Source: Acidianus sp. HS-5
Lineage (GTDB): Archaea > Thermoproteota > Thermoprotei_A > Sulfolobales > Sulfolobaceae
NCBI RefSeq assembly: GCF_021655615.1
Contig: NZ_AP025245.1
Span: forward strand, 2,511,001-2,575,000
Direction of reading: 5' to 3'
DNA length: 64,000 bases
Shown: one piece after another, positions 48,985-57,949 of the stretch
How positions within the stretch are numbered: the first letter of the stretch is position 1
Layout: the number at the start of each line of letters is the position of its first letter
Notes under the pieces: model-generated
What the model saw: the letters and a program-made list of their open reading frames with translations, nothing else
What the model was told of the DNA's origin: nothing
The model's database searches: none
Made by a program: the position numbers and the translations under genes

Positions 48985-50568
48985 TTGTCAGAGAAGTTTG
49001 CCAGTATCTCGCCCGCCGAATTCTTTAAGAGAAATCCTGAACTCGCAGGGTTCTCAAATCCTGCTAGGGCTCTTTATCAAGCTTTAAGAGAAATGGTGGA
49101 GAATTCACTTGATGCGACTGACGTTCACGAGATATTACCATCAATTAAAATTATCCTGGATTTAGTAGATCAAGAAAAGCAAATTTATAAGTTAACTGTA
49201 GAGGATAACGGGATAGGTATTCCCCCTCACGTTGTTCCTGACGCCTTTGGAAGGGTACTTTACAGTTCAAAATACGTTATTAGACAAACAAGAGGAATGT
49301 ATGGGCTTGGTGTTAAGGCTGCAGTACTTTACAGTCAAATGTACCAAGATAGGCCAATAGAAATAATGACCTCACCTATGAACTCAAAGAGAATTTACTT
49401 TTTCAAATTGAAAATTGACGTAACAAAAAACGAGCCAATAATTTACGAAAAATCATCGATTCTTAACGATAAAGGCTTTCACGGTACTTCAGTTACACTT
49501 TATTTACTAGGGGACTGGCAGAGGTCAAAAGCTAGAATATATGAATATATTAAGAGAACTTACATTGTAGCACCTTATGCAGAATTCTTCTTTAAAGATC
49601 CTGAAGGTAATGTAGTTTATTATAAGAGATTAACTACAAAAATTCCTGAACCACCAAAGGAAGTAAAACCTCATCCTTACGGTGTTGATATAGAATTACT
49701 TAAGAATATGATATCAAAACAAAAGACGGACTACGAAGTTAAGGACTTTCTAACAAAAGAATTCCAGAGCGTAGGAGACGTTACAGCATTAAAAATACTT
49801 GAAATGGCAAAGATCAGCCCAGATAAGACGATAAGATCTTTGAAAGATGACGAACTTGCAAGACTTACTGAAGCAATGAAAAAATTTGAAGATTTCAGGC
49901 CACCTTCACCAGACGCGTTATCAGTAATAGGCTCAGATCTTATAGAATTAAGCCTAAAAAATATGTTTAATCCAGAGTTTGTTGCTGCATTAACTAGGAA
50001 GCCCAAAGCCTATCAGGGCCATCCATTCATAGTAGAAGTAGGAATAGCTTACGGAGGTTCAATACAACCAATGGATGAACCGTTAGTGTTAAGGTATGCA
50101 AATAAAATTCCTCTAATTTACGATGAGAAATCAGACGTAATCTGGAAAGTTGTCGAGGAAATAGATTGGAAAAGGTATGGAATAGAGGAAGATCAAAAGC
50201 CATTAGTAGTCATGGTTCACCTTTGCAGTACCAAAGTTCCTTATAAGAGTGCAGGAAAAGAAAGCATTGCAGACGTTGAAGAAATAGAGAAGGAAATAAA
50301 GAACGGCATAATGGAAGTTTCTAGAAAATTAAGATTATACGTCTCGGAGAAGAAGAAGGAAGAGGAAGCAAGGAAAAAAATGCTTACTTATTTGAAGTAC
50401 ATTCCAGAAATTGCTAGAAGTTTAGCAGTATTTGTTACGGACGATAAGAAGGAGCTAATTCCTAAAGTCCAAGATGAAATACAATCAAAGCTTTTTGAAA
50501 TAGTGAAAAGAAAGTTAGACGTAAAAGATGAAGAAGAATATAAAATGTATAAGGTGGAGGCACTATGA
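48985..50568 (+). CDS. top6B: DNA topoisomerase VI subunit B
   Basis: Subunit B is the ATP-operated clamp of topoisomerase VI, which relaxes and decatenates DNA. It has the GHKL ATPase motifs REMVENSLDATDV, VEDNGIGIPP, and GLGVKAAVLYSQM near residue 105, a helix-two-turn-helix insert, and a transducer domain ending before residue 470. TTG 48985 is preferred because GGTGG sits 6 bp upstream and it gives the family-typical MSEKF start; GTG 48973 would add four residues. The 3' end overlaps top6A by 4 bp. Confidence 0.95.
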   Translation: MSEKFASISPAEFFKRNPELAGFSNPARALYQALREMVENSLDATDVHEILPSIKIILDLVDQEKQIYKLTVEDNGIGIPPHVVPDAFGRVLYSSKYVIRQTRGMYGLGVKAAVLYSQMYQDRPIEIMTSPMNSKRIYFFKLKIDVTKNEPIIYEKSSILNDKGFHGTSVTLYLLGDWQRSKARIYEYIKRTYIVAPYAEFFFKDPEGNVVYYKRLTTKIPEPPKEVKPHPYGVDIELLKNMISKQKTDYEVKDFLTKEFQSVGDVTALKILEMAKISPDKTIRSLKDDELARLTEAMKKFEDFRPPSPDALSVIGSDLIELSLKNMFNPEFVAALTRKPKAYQGHPFIVEVGIAYGGSIQPMDEPLVLRYANKIPLIYDEKSDVIWKVVEEIDWKRYGIEEDQKPLVVMVHLCSTKVPYKSAGKESIADVEEIEKEIKNGIMEVSRKLRLYVSEKKKEEEARKKMLTYLKYIPEIARSLAVFVTDDKKELIPKVQDEIQSKLFEIVKRKLDVKDEEEYKMYKVEAL

Positions 50569-51725
50569 GCGAATTCGTATCAAAAGTTGACATAGAAGCT
50601 AGGAAAAGAGCTGCAGAAATATTAAAGAAAAAATTCCTCACATTATTAGATCAAATTAACAAAGGAGAGCCACTAGTTTTAGAAATACCTAAAAGAACTT
50701 TAAACAATACAGTTTATGATGAAAATAGAAAATTGCTTTTATTAGGAGAAAATAAGCTAAAAAGAAGTTTTCTAGATTTGAACGAAGCAAGAAGATTCAT
50801 GCAAACAACATTAATGGGTAGTATAATTTACGACGCACTTGTTAATAACGAGTATCCAACAATACGTGATTTATATTATAGAGGAAAACACTCAATAGTA
50901 CTAAAAGCACCTAACGGTAGGGCATATGAAGAAAACACTTGGGACGAGCAAAAGGAATCGGATAGCGTAATAGTTGATGTCGAAGTACTTACTTCACTAT
51001 TGAGGGAAGATATGCTAATATTAAGTAAGGAAAAGGGCAAAGTAGTAGGAGATATGAGGTTAAGAAGTGGTAATGATGTAATCGATTTAAGTAAAATGGG
51101 CCATGGGGCTTATTCAATTGAACCGACTCCAGATTTAATAGATTTTGTTGACATAAAGGCGGACTTCGTATTAGTGGTCGAGAAAGACGCAGTATTCCAG
51201 CAACTTCACAGAGAAGGATTCTGGAAGAAATATAACGCAATTCTGGTTACTAGTGCAGGGCAGCCTGATAGGGCTACCAGAAGATTTGTCAGGAGACTAA
51301 ATGAGGAACTTAAACTTCCAGTTTACATATTGACCGATGCAGATCCTTATGGATGGTACATTTATAGCGTCTTCAGAATAGGCTCAATAAACTTATCCTA
51401 CGAAAGCGAAAGGTTAGCTACCCCTAATGCAAGGTTTTTAGGAGTCTCAATGGGAGACATCTTTGGCACGCCTAAGAAAAAAGCTTACTTAACAGAAAGG
51501 GAAAGGAACGCCTTCATCATAAAAGCTAAAGATTACGATGTGAAGAGGGCATTAGAAATAAAGAATTACGAGTGGTTCAAGACTAAGGCTTGGCAGGAAG
51601 AAATAAACTTGTTCTTGCAAAAGAAGGCTAAGTTAGAAATAGAGGCAATGGCAAGTAAAGGGTTAAAGTTCTTGGCCTTCCAATACATTCCAGAAAAAAT
51701 ACAAACTAATGATTTCATTAGCTAA
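50565..51725 (+). CDS. top6A: DNA topoisomerase VI subunit A
   Basis: The Spo11-related catalytic subunit cuts both DNA strands through a tyrosine. The 386-residue protein has the winged-helix (CAP) domain with the catalytic tyrosine region TIRDLYYRGKHS near residue 105, then a Toprim domain with VVEKDAVF and LTDADPYGWYIYSVF, which hold the Mg2+ acidic residues. It begins at ATG 50565 overlapping top6B, the usual coupled arrangement. Full length and intact. Confidence 0.96.
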   Translation: MSEFVSKVDIEARKRAAEILKKKFLTLLDQINKGEPLVLEIPKRTLNNTVYDENRKLLLLGENKLKRSFLDLNEARRFMQTTLMGSIIYDALVNNEYPTIRDLYYRGKHSIVLKAPNGRAYEENTWDEQKESDSVIVDVEVLTSLLREDMLILSKEKGKVVGDMRLRSGNDVIDLSKMGHGAYSIEPTPDLIDFVDIKADFVLVVEKDAVFQQLHREGFWKKYNAILVTSAGQPDRATRRFVRRLNEELKLPVYILTDADPYGWYIYSVFRIGSINLSYESERLATPNARFLGVSMGDIFGTPKKKAYLTERERNAFIIKAKDYDVKRALEIKNYEWFKTKAWQEEINLFLQKKAKLEIEAMASKGLKFLAFQYIPEKIQTNDFIS

Positions 51726-51812
51726 ATCAGTCGAGACAGGTTATTTCACCAAATCAAAAAACTGGGATTCTTCATTCGAAGATAATTATTCATGAATTTA
51801 TTAAAAAATCTT

Positions 51813-51968
51813 TTACTTTGCTTCTTCTACGTAACCTAAGATCTCATTAAAAGTATTCTTTTTACAGACATTACAATAAATATAAATAGTCTTCTGCCTT
51901 CCTATGTCAAAGCTGATGTTTAATATCCTTTCAGTGCCGCATGATGTGCACTTAACTTTCCAACCCAT
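51813..51968 (-). CDS. Small zinc-ribbon protein (51 aa)
   Basis: A short frame from ATG 51968 to TAA 51813 encodes MGWKVKCTSCGTERILNISF and continues to a second YCNVC pair near residue 32-35. The two C-x2-C pairs about 21 residues apart form a zinc ribbon, and the ends are unremarkable. It is too short for routine ORF calling. The coding stretch fills the gap between top6A and eIF5A on the opposite strand. I recognise no named protein; possible roles include RNA or DNA binding. Confidence 0.72.
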   Translation of the reverse strand: MGWKVKCTSCGTERILNISFDIGRQKTIYIYCNVCKKNTFNEILGYVEEAK

Positions 51969-52002
51969 ACGGTTTTAAGTTTCTTTGAAAATAATAAATC
52001 TG

Positions 52003-52056
52003 CTGTGAAGAGAGTATCCTACTGAAATGATGATGAAGGGCCAAAGCTCGGAGCAA
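52003..52056 (+). ncRNA. Candidate C/D box guide RNA
   Basis: Elements in order are a C-like GTGAAGA (52005-52011), a 10-nt guide and D' CTGA (52022-52025). Two overlapping perfect C' ATGATGA options follow (52027-52033 or 52030-52036), then a 12-nt guide and a D-like CGGA (52049-52052). A TTTTAAGT element (51973-51980) lies about 26 bp upstream as a possible TATA box. The C and D boxes are one base off consensus. It fills part of the gap between the divergent zinc-ribbon gene and eIF5A. Confidence 0.45.
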
Positions 52057-52105
52057 TAAACATAAGAGTTTAAAACCATCCAATAAATCTTGATGGTGAT
52101 TAACT

Positions 52106-52501
52106 ATGGGTGTGAATTACGCCAAGGTGGGCGACTTAAAAGAAGGTAATTACATAGTTATAAACGGAGAACCTTGCAGGGTAGTCGAGATAACAAAAGC
52201 AAAAACTGGAAAACACGGAGCCGCAAAGGCTAACGTAGTTGCAGTAAGCGTATTCACAGGGGCAAAGAAAACATTAATGGCTCCTGTAGACGATCAAGTA
52301 GAAATTCCAATAATTGAAAAGCACATAGGACAAATATTAGCAGATACTGGGGATAAAATTCAAGTAATGGACATGGACACTTACGAAACTTTTGACATGG
52401 AAAAACCGAAAGAAGAAGATTTAGCAAGTAAAGTAAGACCAGGCGCAGAAGTAGAATATTGGACAATAATGGGGAGAAGAAAGATTGTAAGGGTAAAGTA
52501 A
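52106..52501 (+). CDS. eif5A: Translation factor aIF5A (hypusine-containing)
   Basis: aIF5A helps ribosomes through difficult peptide bonds. The 131-residue protein has the hypusine loop KAKTGKHGAAKAN, with K36 as the modified lysine, in the N-terminal SH3-like domain, and a C-terminal OB fold. It starts at ATG 52106 behind GGTGAT (52094-52099), a good ribosome-binding site. The SRP54 gene follows with 1 bp between. Deoxyhypusine synthase, which modifies K36, is encoded about 3.2 kb upstream. Confidence 0.95.
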   Translation: MGVNYAKVGDLKEGNYIVINGEPCRVVEITKAKTGKHGAAKANVVAVSVFTGAKKTLMAPVDDQVEIPIIEKHIGQILADTGDKIQVMDMDTYETFDMEKPKEEDLASKVRPGAEVEYWTIMGRRKIVRVK

Positions 52502-52502
52502 A

Positions 52503-53852
52503 TTGTTAGATAATTTAAGGGATGCGGTAAGGAAATTTTTAACCGGTTCCTCTTCTTATGATAAAGCGGTAGATGATTTTATAAAAGAATTACAAAAATC
52601 GCTCATTTCAGCAGATGTAAATGTTAAACTAGTTTTTTCACTGACAAATAAAATAAAAGAAAGGTTAAAGAACGAAAAACCGCCAACTTACATTGAAAGG
52701 AGAGAATGGTTCATAAAGATAGTTTATGACGAGCTATCAAACCTCTTCGGAGGAGATAAAGAACCAAAAGTAATCCCAGATAAAATTCCTTACGTGATAA
52801 TGCTTGTAGGAGTTCAAGGAACAGGAAAAACAACTACTGCAGGAAAATTAGCTTACTTTTACAAAAGAAAAGGATTTAAAGTAGGATTAGTTGGAGCAGA
52901 CGTTTACAGACCTGCAGCTTTAGAGCAGTTACAACAATTAGGTCAACAAATAGGAGTACCAGTTTACGGTGAGCCGGGAGAAAAAGATGCAGTAGGAATA
53001 GCAAAGAGGGGGGTAGAAAAATTCCTTAAAGAAAAAGCAGAAATAATAATAGTTGATACAGCAGGACGTCACGGTTACGGAGAAGAAGCTGCACTATTAG
53101 AGGAAATGAAAAACATTTATGAGTCAATAAAGCCCGATGAAGTAACGTTACTAATAGATGCTTCAATAGGTCAAAAAGCTTACGATTTAGCATCAAAATT
53201 CAACCAAGCATCAAAAATAGGTACAATAATCATAACAAAAATGGATGGTACAGCAAAGGGGGGAGGAGCTTTATCTGCAGTAGCAGCTACTGGAGCTGTA
53301 ATAAAATTCATAGGAACTGGAGAGAAAATTGACGAACTTGAGGTCTTTAACCCAAGGAGATTTGTAGCTAGAATATTGGGAATGGGAGATATCGAAACAA
53401 TATTGGAAAAAATCAAGGATGTCGAAAATTATGATAAAATGCAAAAGAAAATGGAAGAAGTTGTTTCGGGCAAAGGAAAATTAACATTACGTGACGTTTA
53501 TACTCAGCTCATAGCTCTGAGAAAAATGGGTCCTTTATCAAAGTTATTCCAATTGTTGCCTGGAGCTGGCATGTTAGGTCAAATTCCTGAAGATCAACTG
53601 AAAGTAGGAGAAGAGAAGATGAGGAAATGGTTAGCAATAATGAATTCAATGACTTATTATGAGTTAGACAACCCATCAATAATAGATAAATCAAGAATGA
53701 GGAGGATAGCCTTAGGTTCAGGAACTGAAATTGATGACGTTAAAGAACTGATAGAGCATTATAATTTAATGCAGAGAACTATAAAGATGCTAAAGAGGAG
53801 AAAGAAAGATGTCGAAAAGCTCCTTGGACAATTTGGAGGAGAAGGCTCTTGA
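52503..53852 (+). CDS. srp54: Signal recognition particle GTPase SRP54
   Basis: SRP54 binds signal peptides and 7S RNA and docks with FtsY at the membrane. The 449-residue protein has the N domain (1-90), the G domain with GVQGTGKTTTAGKLA (G1), DTAGRHGYGEE (G3) and TKMDGTAKGGG (G4), and the methionine-rich M domain (about 300-430) with KMGPLSKLFQLLPG. It starts at TTG 52503, directly after eif5A. Its 3' end overlaps the Pus10-like gene by 44 bp. Confidence 0.96.
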   Translation: MLDNLRDAVRKFLTGSSSYDKAVDDFIKELQKSLISADVNVKLVFSLTNKIKERLKNEKPPTYIERREWFIKIVYDELSNLFGGDKEPKVIPDKIPYVIMLVGVQGTGKTTTAGKLAYFYKRKGFKVGLVGADVYRPAALEQLQQLGQQIGVPVYGEPGEKDAVGIAKRGVEKFLKEKAEIIIVDTAGRHGYGEEAALLEEMKNIYESIKPDEVTLLIDASIGQKAYDLASKFNQASKIGTIIITKMDGTAKGGGALSAVAATGAVIKFIGTGEKIDELEVFNPRRFVARILGMGDIETILEKIKDVENYDKMQKKMEEVVSGKGKLTLRDVYTQLIALRKMGPLSKLFQLLPGAGMLGQIPEDQLKVGEEKMRKWLAIMNSMTYYELDNPSIIDKSRMRRIALGSGTEIDDVKELIEHYNLMQRTIKMLKRRKKDVEKLLGQFGGEGS

Positions 53853-54882
53853 GCTTTTAAAAAAATATCCCTTATGCGACAGTTGTTTAGGCAGATGCTT
53901 TGCAAAATTAGGTTATAGATTTGAAAATAAGGAAAGAGGTAAGGCAATAAAGACTTATCTAACTTTGGAGCTCGATAGGAGAATTAAAGACCACGAATTA
54001 GAAGACCTCAACGAAATAAAAGAATTACTTTTCAACATGGGTGAAGATTACTCAGGAATCTTTGAAATATACTTTTCAGGAGAAAAATTCCAAGAAAGGT
54101 CTTGCTACATTTGCAACTCTGAAATTGAGGAAATAAAAGAGGATTTCTTTAAAAAAGCCTTAGACTTTCTAAAAAAACAAGGTAAGGTAAAATACGTTTT
54201 AGGAGTAAAATTATCAGAGCAGATCTCCAGGATTGAGAACGAATTCGTTTTTACCAATGGGCTAATATACTATGAGAGCATAAGGAACGAAATAAAGAGA
54301 GAAGTAGGTAAAATGCTTGCAAAAGAAGGCTATGAACCGTGTATGGATAGACCAGATGTAGTTATAATTTATGATTTAGGAACTAGAAGCATTTATACCA
54401 TTTCTAAGAAGTACAAGACCTTGTATTTATACAGCAGATTATCAAGAAGAATACCAATATCTAGCTGGTACGCAAAAGATTCGCTAGAAGAAGAATTTTC
54501 CGGAAAAGAAATTCTAGTACCTTTTACTGAACCTTCAGAAGTTAGGATTCTAGACGAATATCCTATTATAATTTCTGACGAAGATAGAGATAAAATAGAA
54601 GTTAAAGGATATTTTCTAAGAAAAGTAGGAAAAATTGCTGGTAGAGAGATCTCCAGTATAATGACTTCAAGGCCAGAAAAGAGAATATATTCAGTTCTAC
54701 TCTACTCTAAGGAAGAAATAGGAGAGAATGTACTTAATAACATAAGGCTTTTAACAATTGAAGCTAGAGACTTCAAAGAATTAAAGGAGAAGCTAGAAAG
54801 CATCCATGGAGAAATAATTTCCATAGATCTTATACAAAGTGAGGGAAAGCACAAAATTTTGGAAAACAAAGTAACCCTATGA
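53809..54882 (+). CDS. pus10: Pus10-like protein with degenerate catalytic motif
   Basis: The 357-residue protein has the Pus10 N-terminal zinc/THUMP region (C23, C26, then CYIC at 99-102), followed by the domain with SRLSRRIPISSW near 209-220. Active Pus10 then carries G-R-E-D-x-D-V-R with the catalytic aspartate. Here the aligned stretch reads TEPSEVRIL (240-248), so the Asp is replaced. Pus10 normally makes pseudouridine 54 and 55 in tRNA; this copy may bind tRNA without catalysis, or act differently. ATG 53809 lies inside srp54. Confidence 0.8.
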   Translation: MSKSSLDNLEEKALELLKKYPLCDSCLGRCFAKLGYRFENKERGKAIKTYLTLELDRRIKDHELEDLNEIKELLFNMGEDYSGIFEIYFSGEKFQERSCYICNSEIEEIKEDFFKKALDFLKKQGKVKYVLGVKLSEQISRIENEFVFTNGLIYYESIRNEIKREVGKMLAKEGYEPCMDRPDVVIIYDLGTRSIYTISKKYKTLYLYSRLSRRIPISSWYAKDSLEEEFSGKEILVPFTEPSEVRILDEYPIIISDEDRDKIEVKGYFLRKVGKIAGREISSIMTSRPEKRIYSVLLYSKEEIGENVLNNIRLLTIEARDFKELKEKLESIHGEIISIDLIQSEGKHKILENKVTL

Positions 54883-55742
54883 TCGGTCTAATAGGCTTAG
54901 GGGTAATGGGATGGAGAATAGGAGCGAACCTCGTTGCAGAGAAAAAGCTTGATATTGCATGGGACAGGAATGAGGAAAAAAGAAAAGAATTCTCAACAAA
55001 ATACAACGTAAAAGAAGCAAAAACTCCTCAGGAGGTAGTTCAAAGCTCAGATATAATAATTTCAATGTTAGCGGACGATAATGCAGTAAATTCAGTTATT
55101 TCTCCTCTCGTATCTTTAATGAAAGGGAAAATACTCATTGACATGTCAACAATATCTCCATCTCTTAGCATATCTTTGGCAAATAAAATAAAGGAGAACG
55201 GTGGTGTAATGTTTGATGCTCCCGTAATAGGAACTTCAGTATTTGTAGAGCAAAGAAAACTTACAGTGCTCGTAGGAGGTCCAAAAGAACACTTTGACAA
55301 GGTAAAACAAATACTGTCCTCAACTTCCAATAATATTATATACATGGGAGAGAATGGTTTCGGTCTTTACTCAAAATTAGTAAACAACTTATTGTTAGGA
55401 GCTTATGCTGCTGCTCTAGCGGAGGCATATAATTTCGGAGTAAAAAGTGGTCTAGATAAGGAAAAAGTAGCAAAAATCTTAGCAGAATTAAGCAGTGCAA
55501 AGTCCCCAACTTCTGAAATTAAGACACCAAAGATGGTTAGTGGAGATTATTCAACACAATTCGCAACAAAACATATGAGGAAAGATCTAGAAATTATACA
55601 AAGAGAAGCACAAAACTTGAAAGTAATAACTCCAATGTCTTCCTTAGCACTTCAGTTCTACAGAATGGCAGAAGCTTTAGGGTATACTGAAAGCGACTAC
55701 ATTTCAGTTCTAGAAATATTCAAAAAACTATCACCTAGTTAA
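54879..55742 (+). CDS. 3-hydroxyisobutyrate dehydrogenase-like NAD(P)-dependent oxidoreductase
   Basis: The 287-residue beta-hydroxyacid dehydrogenase has the Rossmann glycine motif GLIGLGVMGWRIGANL at the N terminus and the substrate-site DAPVIGTSVFVEQRKLTVLVGG. The catalytic-lysine region is GFGLYSKLVNNLLLG, with K near residue 167. This layout also fits glyoxylate or succinate-semialdehyde reductases, so the substrate is open. It overlaps the Pus10-like stop by 4 bp and is convergent with a glycosyltransferase gene, overlapping it by 12 bp. Confidence 0.88.
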   Translation: MIGLIGLGVMGWRIGANLVAEKKLDIAWDRNEEKRKEFSTKYNVKEAKTPQEVVQSSDIIISMLADDNAVNSVISPLVSLMKGKILIDMSTISPSLSISLANKIKENGGVMFDAPVIGTSVFVEQRKLTVLVGGPKEHFDKVKQILSSTSNNIIYMGENGFGLYSKLVNNLLLGAYAAALAEAYNFGVKSGLDKEKVAKILAELSSAKSPTSEIKTPKMVSGDYSTQFATKHMRKDLEIIQREAQNLKVITPMSSLALQFYRMAEALGYTESDYISVLEIFKKLSPS

Positions 55743-56786
55743 AATTTTTATTAATCTTTCCTTAAATTTATCAAAAGAGAAATTCAAAGTAACGTCCCTA
55801 AAATTGTTCTCATATTTTGAAGCTTCAATTATAGAATTTACAGCTTCATCAACGTTAGAATAACCAAGTCCATATTTTCCTTCCTTAACTATATCAAGCC
55901 AAGCACCGCCACTCTTATGCACTACAGGAATTAATCCTGCAGACATAGCCTCAACAACACTTATTCCAAAATGCTCATTAACCTTAGGATGAAAATAGAT
56001 CTTCGCTGTACCAAGATATTTTAATAACTCATCACGAGTAAAATCCTCAATTATTTTAACGTTACCCAAATTATCCGCAGTACTCTTAACCTCTTCAAGG
56101 TATTTCTTACTCCTACCAGAAGATCCCAATAAGATGAAAGTATAATCCTTAAGGATTTTGGCAACAGAAAATAAGTTATTTAAATTCTTCTCTGGAGCTA
56201 TCCTAGAAATACTAAGAACTAGCTTAGGGTTTCTTTCTCCTTTTATCTTCAAATATTCACTAGTTTCAACAGGAGGATAAAGAACATCGTAAGAATACCC
56301 TGAAATTTCCAAAATTTTACCAGTCCAACTAGAGTTAGCCAACAGCTTAGTCTTACTCCTGGAAAAGAATAACCCATGAATGTATTTATAAGGTAAAAAA
56401 TAAGCCCTCATATTCTTAATATAAGGTTCATCGTCCTCAGCGTGAATTTTCTTTAAATTATCAGTCAAAGACCAAGGAAAATGAATGTAACTATAACCTG
56501 CGTTAGTTATATCTCCTATTGTACTGAAAGTGTTTCCAGGCTTAGTTAACATACTTGTGTAAAGTGCTTTATAAAGACCGAATTTTACAGGAAAATGCTT
56601 AACTATTATCTCGTCGGGCACTACAAAATTATTATCCCACTTTTTAACTTTCTCTATATCAATATTGAGAGTCACTAACTTTACCTTAAATCCCAATGAC
56701 TTTAGCGTATTTAAGACAGCTACGGCAACTCTCTCACTACCTCCTAACACCTCAAAGCTATGGTGATATAAAGTATATTCGACCAC
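55731..56786 (-). CDS. GT4-type glycosyltransferase
   Basis: The 351-residue protein has a GT-B fold layout: the N-terminal motif EVLGGSERVAVAVL, and in the C-terminal domain LVLSISRIAPEKN, and EHFGISVVEAMSAGLIPVVHKSGG near 275-298, the nucleotide-sugar binding EX7E region. Family 4 enzymes retain sugar configuration; the sugar and acceptor are unknown, but N-glycan or glycolipid assembly is plausible. It is divergent from the SDR gene with a 34-bp gap. No transmembrane segment is seen. Confidence 0.87.
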   Translation of the reverse strand: MVEYTLYHHSFEVLGGSERVAVAVLNTLKSLGFKVKLVTLNIDIEKVKKWDNNFVVPDEIIVKHFPVKFGLYKALYTSMLTKPGNTFSTIGDITNAGYSYIHFPWSLTDNLKKIHAEDDEPYIKNMRAYFLPYKYIHGLFFSRSKTKLLANSSWTGKILEISGYSYDVLYPPVETSEYLKIKGERNPKLVLSISRIAPEKNLNNLFSVAKILKDYTFILLGSSGRSKKYLEEVKSTADNLGNVKIIEDFTRDELLKYLGTAKIYFHPKVNEHFGISVVEAMSAGLIPVVHKSGGAWLDIVKEGKYGLGYSNVDEAVNSIIEASKYENNFRDVTLNFSFDKFKERLIKILTR

Positions 56787-56820
56787 GAAAATTTATTCTA
56801 AAACGCCAAATTAAAAACCT

Positions 56821-57594
56821 ATGAAGAGAGCACTAATAACTGCCTCGACTGAAGGAATAGGTAAAGGCATTGCAAAAGCCTTAGCAAAACAAAGCTTCTC
56901 CCTCGTAGTAACCTCAAGGTCTGAAGAAAAAGTAAAATATACTGTAGAGGAACTGAGGAAAATCAATCCCTCGGTATGGGGAAAAACATCTGACATGATC
57001 AACTTAAAAAGTCTGGAAGGGCTAGTCTCCTTTACTTTAGCTACACTAGGAGGAATAGACCTCCTAGTAGTAAACACAGGAAATCCCATTAAAGAACCTT
57101 CACTCTTTGAGGAAACTACAGATGAAGATTGGGAATATTCAGTAAAACTTTACTTACTCAGCGTAGTAAAACTAACAAGACTTGTTTTACCTAAAATGAA
57201 AGAACAACACTTCGGTAGGATAATTTACCTCTCTTCATGGACCGTAAAAGAACCCCAGGACATTTTTGTCCTCGCAGACGTTTCAAGAGCTCCTTTAATA
57301 CAGTTGGCAAAGATACTCTCAAGAGATTACGGTAAATACAATATTACGTTTAATGTAGTGCTAATGGGGAGCTTCAATACCCCTGGAGCTAGAAGGGGAA
57401 TTGAAAGACTTGCTAAAAAAAGGAATAAGCCATTTGATGAAGTATGGAAGGAAGAAGTACTAGATAGGATACCTATAGGAAGGATAGGAGATGTTGAGAA
57501 TGACTTAGGAAAACTGATTCTCTTCCTCTACGATTCAGAGTACATTACTGGGACTTCAATATTAATAGATGGAGGAAATACTAAAGCAGTATAA
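56821..57594 (+). CDS. SDR-family protein lacking the YxxxK catalytic motif
   Basis: The 257-residue protein has an SDR Rossmann start (ITASTEGIGKGIAKAL) and VVNTGN in place of NNAG. Catalytic Ser is present in LSSW (138-139), and the family C-terminal ITGTSILIDGG is conserved. At the position of catalytic Tyr and Lys (expected 13 and 17 residues after S139) the sequence is A152 and R156. It may therefore bind a dinucleotide without the usual dehydrogenase chemistry, or use another mechanism. It begins at ATG 56821 and stands alone. Confidence 0.82.
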   Translation: MKRALITASTEGIGKGIAKALAKQSFSLVVTSRSEEKVKYTVEELRKINPSVWGKTSDMINLKSLEGLVSFTLATLGGIDLLVVNTGNPIKEPSLFEETTDEDWEYSVKLYLLSVVKLTRLVLPKMKEQHFGRIIYLSSWTVKEPQDIFVLADVSRAPLIQLAKILSRDYGKYNITFNVVLMGSFNTPGARRGIERLAKKRNKPFDEVWKEEVLDRIPIGRIGDVENDLGKLILFLYDSEYITGTSILIDGGNTKAV

Positions 57595-57643
57595 GGCAGG
57601 AAATGCTTACCGGCAATTCTCTCATAAGGTAATACTTTAAGGC

Positions 57644-57671
57644 AATCCTTCACTATTACTCTTGAAGGATT
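57644..57671. repeat. Perfect 9-bp inverted repeat between the SDR gene and cren7
   Basis: AATCCTTCA (57644-57652) and TGAAGGATT (57663-57671) are exact complements around a 10-nt loop. It lies about 50 bp after the SDR stop and 70-95 bp before the cren7 start. It could be a transcription end signal or an operator of cren7. Confidence 0.5.
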
Positions 57672-57738
57672 GATGGGATTATCAATTAGAACACTCATGG
57701 AAAGGTTTTTAACCTAAATGCCTCAACATAAAATTGAC

Positions 57739-57918
57739 ATGAGCTCTAAAAAGACATTAAAAGTAAAAACTCCATCAGGAAAAGAAGTGGAACTAAGTCC
57801 GGAAAAAGCTTGGTCATTAGCGCCTAAAGGAAGGAAAGGAGTAAAAATAGGTCTATTTAAAGACCCTGAGACAGGAAAATACTTCAGAAGGAAATTACCA
57901 GACGACTACCAAATCTAA
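57739..57918 (+). CDS. creN7: Cren7 chromatin protein
   Basis: Cren7 is the abundant crenarchaeal DNA-bending protein. The 59-residue product matches strongly: KVKTPSGKEVELSPEKAW, then APKGRKGVKIGLFKDPETGK and a KLPDDYQI end. An in-frame ATG at 57718 would add seven residues, but a TATA-like GGTTTTTAAC (57702-57711) predicts transcription starting near 57732, after that ATG. I therefore choose ATG 57739. The SH3-like fold and basic DNA face appear complete. Confidence 0.93.
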   Translation: MSSKKTLKVKTPSGKEVELSPEKAWSLAPKGRKGVKIGLFKDPETGKYFRRKLPDDYQI

Positions 57919-57949
57919 ACTTTTTTACCGTACTTTTCTTCTTATGTTG

